Below are positions 13,990 through 19,107 of a stretch of 41,581 nt of DNA, piece by piece (the stretch's first letter is position 1; every line of letters begins with the position of its first letter). A program made the translations under genes and the position numbers. Source of the stretch: Selenomonadaceae bacterium (GTDB lineage Bacteria; Bacillota; Negativicutes; Selenomonadales; Selenomonadaceae); contig JAFRSO010000006.1 of NCBI GenBank assembly GCA_017427545.1, forward strand, positions 1 to 41,581. Reading direction: 5' to 3'. The notes beneath the pieces are model-generated. The model was not told the origin of the DNA. It searched no databases and saw only the letters and a program-made list of their open reading frames with translations.

Positions 13990-13998
13990 TATTTGTTG

Positions 13999-14103
13999 CT
14001 AGAAAGGATACAGCGTGATAGCCGCGAGCACTTCACCAATTACGAGCCCGGCAAGCACTTCACGCCAATTTTCGTAAAGCCAATCATCAATTTTCTTGCG
14101 CAT
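13999..14103 (-). CDS. Tiny membrane protein (34 aa)
   Basis: ATG 14103 lies 3 bases after the preceding gene's stop, with GCGGGGGT as ribosome binding site. The product starts basic and amphipathic ('MRKKIDDWLYENWREVLAG') and ends in one hydrophobic helix ('LVIGEVLAAITLYPF'). It stops at TAG 14001-13999. It is a single-pass small membrane protein of unknown role, coupled to the gene before it. Confidence 0.6.
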   Translation of the reverse strand: MRKKIDDWLYENWREVLAGLVIGEVLAAITLYPF

Positions 14104-14105
14104 GA

Positions 14106-14447
14106 TTAATACCCCCGCGACACTTCCCAAATTTCCTTGAAGTAATCGTCGACGGCTTCAACCGCGAAAGACTTAACGTGATATTCAGCGCGAGCACTCC
14201 ACCAATAGCCCTCAATGCAACTGGTTCTGGTGTTCAAGTAAAAACTGGGACCGCCGAGACCAAGCGCAATTCTTGCCCCGCGATACCTGCCCTGCAAATC
14301 GCAAGAAATTTCAACGTCGAGGACGTCTTCAAGGAATTGATTCAAAGCGTCTTCGCATTCTTCGCCGTCATAAATGCCGCGAGCGGCGTCCTCTACTGAT
14401 TCTGCGTAAACTTTAACGAGTTCTTGCAATTCTTCTGCACTAGTCAT
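14106..14447 (-). CDS. Hypothetical protein (113 aa)
   Basis: Start ATG 14447 follows GAAAGGGGAAATTTACA, the same leader string that precedes two neighbouring genes. It is acidic, with 'VYAESVEDAARGIYDGEECE', 'ISCDLQGRYRGARIALGLGG' and an aromatic 'IEGYWWSARAEY' segment. No family is recognised. The GUGACAG-loop hairpin copy 2 lies just upstream. Confidence 0.7.
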   Translation of the reverse strand: MTSAEELQELVKVYAESVEDAARGIYDGEECEDALNQFLEDVLDVEISCDLQGRYRGARIALGLGGPSFYLNTRTSCIEGYWWSARAEYHVKSFAVEAVDDYFKEIWEVSRGY

Positions 14448-14490
14448 TGTAAATTTCCCCTTTCTTTTCTCCGAGAAAACATTGAGCCTT

Positions 14491-14544
14491 AAAGGCTTTG
14501 TGCGAGGCTTTATCTGTCACTTAAAGCCCCGTGGCAAAACCTTT
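14491..14544 (-). other. GUGACAG-loop hairpin, copy 2
   Basis: It has the same outer stem as copy 1 (AAAGGTTTTG/CAAAGCCTTT). The inner stem CGGGGCTTTA/TAAAGCCTCG covaries with copy 1, and the GTGACAG loop is identical. About 34 bp of flank and stem (14477-14509) repeat 12482-12515 exactly or nearly so. The structure overlaps the stop codon of the upstream gene (14543-14545). Confidence 0.7.
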
Positions 14545-15010
14545 ATTGCCATAACTCCGCGTCGTCGTAAGGATTAATGCCTGCGTCCTCAAGTTCGCTT
14601 AAAAGCCGTTCGCGTTCGTCAACTGCCGCGTCGATAGCCCATTCAAGCTTGCGCAAGTCAAGGTAATCTTGTCCGACAAGCTGATAAACTTGCCTGTAAT
14701 TGTCCCAAGCTTCCTGCGAAAATCCTTCGCGCATGGGTTGCGGCTTTTCGTAGAATTTGCCGCCGCGCTTGCGATAAAACGTCCATGATAATTCGGTTGC
14801 GTAATCGCGAAGTTGTTCCGAGTAACGCGTTTTTCCCTTGTTGTCGACGTATTTAACCTGCTTGACGCAAGCCATATACATGCTTGCAACTTCGCCTTCA
14901 TTGCCCCAAGGCATATAAAGCGGAAAGATAAAGTCCTTGTAGCGAGCAATAGCCCTGTTAACGCTCCGATTAGCCTTTTTGAACGCGCTTTTGAGTCCCT
15001 TAATTGTCAT
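14543..15010 (-). CDS. Hypothetical protein, paralogue of 12033-12455 gene (155 aa)
   Basis: ATG 15010 follows AAAGAAAGGGGAAATTAGAA. The protein is basic at the start ('LKSAFKKANRSVNRAIARYK'), then 'FPLYMPWGNEGEVASMYMAC', and ends in a helical acidic region ('LRKLEWAIDAAVDERERLLS'). The layout parallels the 140-residue protein at the end of the operon, suggesting duplication. No characterised family is recognised. A hammerhead motif lies upstream and a GUGACAG hairpin overlaps its stop. Confidence 0.75.
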   Translation of the reverse strand: MTIKGLKSAFKKANRSVNRAIARYKDFIFPLYMPWGNEGEVASMYMACVKQVKYVDNKGKTRYSEQLRDYATELSWTFYRKRGGKFYEKPQPMREGFSQEAWDNYRQVYQLVGQDYLDLRKLEWAIDAAVDERERLLSELEDAGINPYDDAELWQ

Positions 15011-15047
15011 TTCTAATTTCCCCTTTCTTTTCTCCGAGAATTTGACT

Positions 15048-15107
15048 TCCCGATATACCCCTTGCGGGGCATTTCGGCAGGGAGCCGCCCTGCCTCATCA
15101 GTCGGGA
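15048..15107 (-). ncRNA. Type I hammerhead ribozyme, copy 2
   Basis: Minus-strand order: stem I TCCCGA (15107-15102), core CTGATGA (15101-15095), stem II GGCAGGG/CCCTGCC with loop CGGCT (15094-15076), core GAAA (15075-15072), stem III ATGCCCC-GCAA-GGGGTAT (15072-15055), A17 (15054), stem I TCGGGA (15053-15048). Every core position fits the hammerhead consensus without insertion. Predicted cleavage is between 15054 and 15053, leaving a 43-nt leader before the next start codon. Compared with copy 1, all three stems differ by compensatory changes while the core and stem II loop are conserved. Confidence 0.92.
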
Positions 15108-15114
15108 TAAACGA

Positions 15115-15366
15115 TTAGAAAAGAATTTCCCCAATAGCGGCGGCGTATTCTTTCAATGCCGCTTCAAGTTGCGAATCGCCGCGCCGCTTTTTGGCGCACA
15201 ATGTGACGGCTTGCATAATGAGTCGGCGCGCTATGTTGTGACATTGCCAATATTGGCAAAATGCGTTTTTATCGCCGTCAAAGTCGTAATATTGCGCCTC
15301 AATGGTTTTGTACTCTTCGGGAGTGGGTTTGTAACCTGTCCGCGCTGTAAATTCCTCAATCATCAT
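15115..15366 (-). CDS. Hypothetical protein, first gene of middle operon (83 aa)
   Basis: I choose ATG 15366 (the following ATG 15363 is equivalent), preceded by AAAGAAAGGGGAAATT; an upstream TTG at 15399 would lie inside the terminator-like hairpin. The product is helical, with 'FTARTGYKPTPEEYKTIEAQ' and 'DKNAFCQYWQCHNIARRLIM'. The opening resembles small phage proteins starting 'ARTGYKPTxEEYxxIE', but I cannot name a function. Confidence 0.7.
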   Translation of the reverse strand: MMIEEFTARTGYKPTPEEYKTIEAQYYDFDGDKNAFCQYWQCHNIARRLIMQAVTLCAKKRRGDSQLEAALKEYAAAIGEILF

Positions 15367-15391
15367 TTTGAATTTCCCCTTTCTTTTGTGC

Positions 15392-15443
15392 AAAAGCACT
15401 GATTAAAAGGCTTCGTTGTCGGAACCCTTTAATCAGTGCTTTT
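15392..15443 (-). terminator. Terminator-like hairpin ending the leader RNA
   Basis: AAAAGCACTGATTAAAGG and CCTTTTAATCAGTGCTTTT (minus strand, 15443-15392) form an 18-bp stem with a single bulged A, ending in a run of Ts. It lies between the long leader and the first gene of the operon. It could end a free-standing RNA or act as an attenuator that lets part of the transcription through. Confidence 0.7.
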
Positions 15444-15817
15444 ACCTGTCGACGAATCAACAGCTAAAAGCTAGAAGGTTTTGCCTTATGTGTAGTTCCT
15501 GCAGCTTAGCTAGCCTTTTGTAGTAATTCATGCGCGCTAGCCTATCTGCGGTGTTACGTTCGGAGCATTCCCCATTTAAAGTCTAGTTTTGAGAAAAGGG
15601 AGAATAGGAGAAAGTCTATCTGTCTAAACATCAGCGGCTATGACTTCATAGACTTTACAAGCTATGCACTGTGGTAATTAGTCCCATATCCTGTAACCAC
15701 GCTGATATTAAATTTTCAATGAACTGGTACTGCTTGACTTGATATTTGTTTTTCAATCCTCTGGGTTTCTAGTTTCGCTTCCCCTTTCGGTTTAGCTATC
15801 CTGTGTTCCTTTAAGTT
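15444..15817 (-). ncRNA. Candidate structured leader RNA / ncRNA
   Basis: About 375 nt between a strong promoter and a terminator-like hairpin contain no plausible gene. On the minus strand ATCAGCG pairs with CGCTGAT (about 15705-15630), enclosing hairpins GTGGT/ACCAC and CATAG/CTATG. AAAGTCTAT pairs with ATAGACTTT, and GCTAGC occurs twice downstream. This suggests a multi-branched RNA. I cannot assign an Rfam family; large phage RNAs such as ROOL or GOLLD would be comparisons to test. Confidence 0.5.
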
Positions 15818-15976
15818 GGCGCAAGTATATCACGGGTTATCCTGTGTTGTCAAGCCCTTTTGCAAAAAATTTTTTTCGGGATAAAAACCGCGTCATGACG
15901 CCATTTATCAGCACTTTAACAGTCGGGAGAAAAATTTTCTTCAAAAAGTTTTGCTTGAAGTAAAAGCTATCCTGTG
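15797..15976. repeat. TATCCTGTG operator-like repeats
   Basis: TATCCTGTG occurs at 15797-15805, 15838-15846 and 15968-15976, with a weaker TATCCTGTA at 15687-15695. The second lies in the spacer of the leftward promoter and the third in the spacer of the rightward promoter, so one regulator could control both divergent units. The ribbon-helix-helix-like protein encoded at 16010 is the nearest candidate. Confidence 0.65.
15824..15853 (-). promoter_or_regulatory. Leftward promoter of middle operon
   Basis: On the minus strand TTGACA (15853-15848) and TATACT (15829-15824) are separated by 18 bp. A TATCCTGTG repeat lies in the spacer. It drives the leader RNA and the clamp operon. Confidence 0.8.
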
Positions 15977-15983
15977 ATAAAAT
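15955..15983 (+). promoter_or_regulatory. Rightward promoter upstream of packaging region
   Basis: TTGAAG (15955-15960) and TAAAAT (15978-15983) are 17 bp apart. The spacer contains TATCCTGTG, and the region is bracketed by the inverted repeat GAAGTAA/TTACTTC. It drives the ribbon-helix-helix-like gene, possibly under autoregulation. Confidence 0.6.
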
Positions 15984-16009
15984 TACTTCAAAAAATGAGG
16001 TGATTAATC

Positions 16010-16348
16010 GTGACGGTATCTAGTGCAAAACGGGTATCAATAGCGAAATATCAGCAGGAGAAATGCGACAGAATTACAGCTGATATTCCAAAGGGCAAGC
16101 GGGAGGCTTATAAGATGATAGCGGCGGAGAAGGGGTTAAGTTTGTCACAACTGATTCAAAATAGCGTCGAATCATTTGCAGGACTTGTTCCGGAAAAGTT
16201 CACGACGGAATGCCCGCCGGAAAAATTCACGCCGGAGCAAAGACGCCTCGTCGAAGAATTCAACCAATTGTCCGTCGACGCGCAGAAATATTTGATAAAG
16301 ACGCTCAAGGCGATTAACCAGTCAAAAGGTGGTGGCGACAATGACTGA
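16010..16348 (+). CDS. Ribbon-helix-helix-like regulator (112 aa)
   Basis: The stretch 'RITADIPKGKREAYKMIAAE' then 'KGLSLSQLIQNSVESF' has the strand-helix-helix pattern of Arc/MetJ-type DNA-binding proteins. A C-terminal helical region ('FTPEQRRLVEEFNQLSVDAQ') resembles phage repressor tails. It starts at GTG 16010 after GAGGTGATTAATC. Two divergent promoters with shared TATCCTGTG sites lie upstream, so it probably controls them. It is not a toxin-antitoxin pair by context, since the next gene is a membrane coiled-coil protein. Confidence 0.7.
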   Translation: MTVSSAKRVSIAKYQQEKCDRITADIPKGKREAYKMIAAEKGLSLSQLIQNSVESFAGLVPEKFTTECPPEKFTPEQRRLVEEFNQLSVDAQKYLIKTLKAINQSKGGGDND

Positions 16349-16649
16349 ATTGGAGCAACTTAGCGTGAACGTCCAGCGGCAGATTGACGCTCAAAACGCA
16401 AGGATTGACAGCGTGATTGCCAAAGTTGACATGCTCGTTATCGAATCACAGCAACAGCGCGAAGATATTAGGCGTGCACAAGAAAAACACGACGCCGATA
16501 TTAAGGAAATGAACGCAAGGATTGAATCAAAGTTCGATAAGCTTAGCAGTCAAATTCAAAGCCTTACGATAGCCGCTGTCGTTGGTGTTGGGGCAATAGT
16601 TATCGGTGGCGGAGCAATTATCTGGTCGGCAATTTCTTCGTTGAAGTGA
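16341..16649 (+). CDS. Coiled-coil protein with C-terminal membrane anchor (102 aa)
   Basis: ATG 16341 overlaps the end of the previous gene. Residues 1-75 form a heptad-type coiled coil ('VQRQIDAQNARIDSVIAKVD'). Residues about 76-98 are a Gly/Val/Ile-rich transmembrane segment ('AAVVGVGAIVIGGGAIIW'). Proteins of this shape are frequent in phages and are sometimes linked to superinfection exclusion or lysis, but I cannot assign a function. A terminator follows at 16726-16752. Confidence 0.75.
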   Translation: MTELEQLSVNVQRQIDAQNARIDSVIAKVDMLVIESQQQREDIRRAQEKHDADIKEMNARIESKFDKLSSQIQSLTIAAVVGVGAIVIGGGAIIWSAISSLK

Positions 16650-16725
16650 AACCTGCGCCGATGAGCGATGCCGCGAAGTAATTTTCCGCCTCATCACTAA
16701 ACGCCGCGTCGAACTAAAAAATAAT

Positions 16726-16752
16726 CCCTTCCACAGTTCGGGAGGGTTTTTT
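16726..16752 (+). terminator. Rho-independent terminator before terminase genes
   Basis: CCCTTCC and GGGAGGG pair over 7 bp (one G-U) with a 7-base loop and six Ts after the stem. It separates the regulator pair from the late operon. Transcription of the terminase genes must either pass it or begin beyond it, so antitermination or a late promoter is needed. Confidence 0.85.
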
Positions 16753-16768
16753 GTTGGGAGTGATTGAC

Positions 16769-17239
16769 ATGATTAAAGGGATTAAAGGAAAAGAAAGGAA
16801 ACGTGAGGAGCTTAACACCCGTCAAGCACTCTTCGTTGATTATTATATTCAAACTGGTAATGCTACCGAATCTGCCAAAAAGGCTGGCTATTCCGAACGC
16901 AGCGCAATGGCTATCGGTTGTGAATTGTTGAGAAATGCTAAAATACAAGCCGCAATCGCTACACGATTGAAACAGCTTGAAAGTGAAAGAATTGCTGAAG
17001 ATAAGGAAATATTAGAATATATTACAGCAGTGATGAGGGGAGAAACAACGGAAGAGGTTGTCATGAACATTGGCACGGGTAAGGGCTACACGAAGGCGGA
17101 AAAGGTTACGTCGAAAGTATCAGCAAAGGAGAGGTTGAAGGCGGCAGAAATGCTTGCGAAGGTTAGAGGTATGTTTATCACGCGGCAGGAAATTGATTTG
17201 CAAGGCTCAATTCCCGTCGTGATTCGTGACGATTTTTAG
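16769..17239 (+). CDS. terS: Terminase small subunit (156 aa)
   Basis: 'LNTRQALFVDYYIQTGNATE', 'SAKKAGYSERSAMAIGCELL', 'RNAKIQAAI' is the Terminase_2-type DNA-binding domain, followed by 'VSAKERLKAAEMLAKVRGMF' and a beta-rich end. It recognises phage DNA and feeds it to the large subunit. ATG 16769 is chosen because GGGAGTG is 6 bases upstream; TTG 16751 lies in the terminator's T-run. It ends at TAG 17237-17239, and the frame then continues open for nine codons into the large-subunit start. Confidence 0.9.
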   Translation: MIKGIKGKERKREELNTRQALFVDYYIQTGNATESAKKAGYSERSAMAIGCELLRNAKIQAAIATRLKQLESERIAEDKEILEYITAVMRGETTEEVVMNIGTGKGYTKAEKVTSKVSAKERLKAAEMLAKVRGMFITRQEIDLQGSIPVVIRDDF

Positions 17240-17266
17240 CCGCATATAGATTCGCGAGGGGTACAC

Positions 17267-19096
17267 ATGGACTTTGAAAAATCACACGCCCTAAATGTAA
17301 CCCAAGAAAATACGGGGAATAAAATTTCAATGCGAGAGGTCGTCGGAGGCGGCTATGATGAATTCTGGAAAAGCAAGCAGAGATATGTGGTTTGCAAAGG
17401 GTCAAGGGCAAGTAAGAAATCGACGACGGCGGCACTGAAACTGATAGTGAGACTCATGCAAATGCCGCTGGCAAATGCGCTGGTAGTGAGGCAGACGGCG
17501 GCGACGCTTGCGAATTCATGTTATGCGCAGCTGAAATGGGCGATAAACCGTTTGGGCGTCGAAAAGTATTGGAAGGCAACAATAAATCCACTGCAGATGA
17601 CGTATTTGCCGACGGGGCAGAAAATAATCTTTCGCGGCTGTGACGACAGCTTGAAGTTGACGTCAATCGCGGTGGAACGCGGGCATTTATGTTTCGCGTG
17701 GATGGAGGAAGCTTATGAGTGCGCGGAGGAAGATTTCAATCGAATAGATGAATCATTGCGCGGTCAGTTGCCTGAAGGATACTATATTCAGTGGATTTTG
17801 AGCTTCAATCCGTGGAGTTCATCAAGCTGGCTGAAAAGCAGATTTTTCGACAAGCAGAGCGAAAATATATTGGCGATGACGACGACGTATAAATGCAACG
17901 AGTGGTTGAGCGAAAACGATTTGGCTTTGTTCAAGGAAATAGAATTGACAGACCCTGACAGGTACAAAGTCGTGGGGCTTGGCGAGTGGGGCATTGAGAG
18001 CGGGCAATACTTCAGCATGTGGCGGGAAAGCTTGCACGTGGTCAAGCCGTTTGAAATTCCGCGGGATTGGATGAAATTTCGTGCAATGGATTTCGGTCAG
18101 GCGCGCCCGTATGCGATGCTGTGGTTTGCAGTTGACTATGACGGCGACATGTATGTTTATCGTGAGCTGTATGGTTGGGGCGGCAAGCCGAATGTTGGTA
18201 CGGGAGAAACGGCGCGTCAGGTTGGTGAAAAGATTGTCGAACTTGAAGAGCCGGAAGAGAATTTGCGCTATGGCGTATTGGATTCGGCGTGCTGGGCTAG
18301 GACGGGTGTGACGGCTCCTTCAATCAGTGAAGAACTGAATAATGTTTTGATACGCAAGGGGTTGATTCCGTTCATGCCGAGCAGTAAGGGCAGGTTGGAA
18401 GGCGCGAATTTATTCAAGCAGCGGCTAATTGGCAATGAATTGGAAGACGGCACTTATAAACCCGCGATAAAATTTTTCTCGACGTGCATTCATTGCCTGC
18501 GGACAATTCCGATGATTGGTCACGACAAGCACAAGCCGGAATTGCCCGATACCACGGCTGAAGACCACTGTTTTGTGGCAGGCACTTTAATTCACACAAC
18601 GCGCGGTGAAATCCCGATAGAAGAAGTCACGACTGAAGACGAAGTTTTAACTCGAAAGGGATTTAGGAAAGTTTTGGCAGCGGGCATGACAAAGCGCAAC
18701 GCTTATGTTATCACTGTCACTTTCAGTAACGGAAAATCCTTGACAGGTACTCCGAATCACCACATTTTTGTTGAAAATAAAGGTTGGGAGCCGCTCGTCT
18801 CTTTACGTTCCGGCGACAAAGTTATTGATTCAGGTGGCGGTTATTGTTGCAGACGACAAACGGAGTTTGTGGTAAAAGAGGGCGAACTTGAAGAAGAAAA
18901 AGCTGACGTTTACAACTTAACCGTTGACGAGGAACATGAGTATTTCGCCAACGGTTTTTTAGTGCACAATTGTTACGACGCTGCGGCTTACGGGGTAATG
19001 AGCCGTCCTTGGACGCCGGTGCGGAAAAGTAAAGATGATGACTTCATGGAGCGTTGGCGTTCGAGGGAAACGGCGCGTCCTGCTTGGACGTATTGA
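17267..19096 (+). CDS. terL: Terminase large subunit with embedded intein (609 aa)
   Basis: It has an N-terminal packaging ATPase: a variant Walker A 'KGSRASKKST' at residues 44-53 and Walker B 'LCFAWMEEAYE' near 144. The C-terminal RNase H-like nuclease has 'FRAMDFGQARPYAML' near 270 and 'YGVLDSACW' near 338. The last nuclease motif, 'TTAEDH' then 'CYDAAAYGVMSRPW', is split by a 134-residue intein at residues 435-568. After splicing the protein would be about 475 residues, normal for TerL. It cuts and pumps DNA into proheads through the portal. Start ATG 17267 follows GAGGGGTACAC. Confidence 0.93.
   Translation: MDFEKSHALNVTQENTGNKISMREVVGGGYDEFWKSKQRYVVCKGSRASKKSTTAALKLIVRLMQMPLANALVVRQTAATLANSCYAQLKWAINRLGVEKYWKATINPLQMTYLPTGQKIIFRGCDDSLKLTSIAVERGHLCFAWMEEAYECAEEDFNRIDESLRGQLPEGYYIQWILSFNPWSSSSWLKSRFFDKQSENILAMTTTYKCNEWLSENDLALFKEIELTDPDRYKVVGLGEWGIESGQYFSMWRESLHVVKPFEIPRDWMKFRAMDFGQARPYAMLWFAVDYDGDMYVYRELYGWGGKPNVGTGETARQVGEKIVELEEPEENLRYGVLDSACWARTGVTAPSISEELNNVLIRKGLIPFMPSSKGRLEGANLFKQRLIGNELEDGTYKPAIKFFSTCIHCLRTIPMIGHDKHKPELPDTTAEDHCFVAGTLIHTTRGEIPIEEVTTEDEVLTRKGFRKVLAAGMTKRNAYVITVTFSNGKSLTGTPNHHIFVENKGWEPLVSLRSGDKVIDSGGGYCCRRQTEFVVKEGELEEEKADVYNLTVDEEHEYFANGFLVHNCYDAAAYGVMSRPWTPVRKSKDDDFMERWRSRETARPAWTY
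18569..18970 (+). mobile_element. Mini-intein in TerL nuclease motif (134 aa)
   Basis: Residues 435-568 of TerL begin 'CFVAGTLIHTTRGEIPIEEV' (splicing block A with Cys1), contain block B 'TGTPNHHIFV', and end in blocks F/G 'VYNLTVDEEHEYFANGFLVH' plus Asn, followed by Cys+1. All catalytic residues for protein splicing are present. The length leaves no room for a homing endonuclease, so this is a mini-intein. Removal joins His-434 to Cys-569 and restores the conserved 'EDH-CYDAAAYG' motif. Confidence 0.93.
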
Positions 19097-19107
19097 GGTG
19101 ATGAATT

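Noticed and set aside
16650..16710. Third hammerhead on the minus strand (GTGATGAGG..GGAAAA)
   Set aside because: The core would read GTGATGA rather than CTGATGA, and stems I and III do not form.
18569..18970. Group I intron in terL
   Set aside because: The insert is in frame, has protein-splicing motifs and no intron core, so it is an intein.
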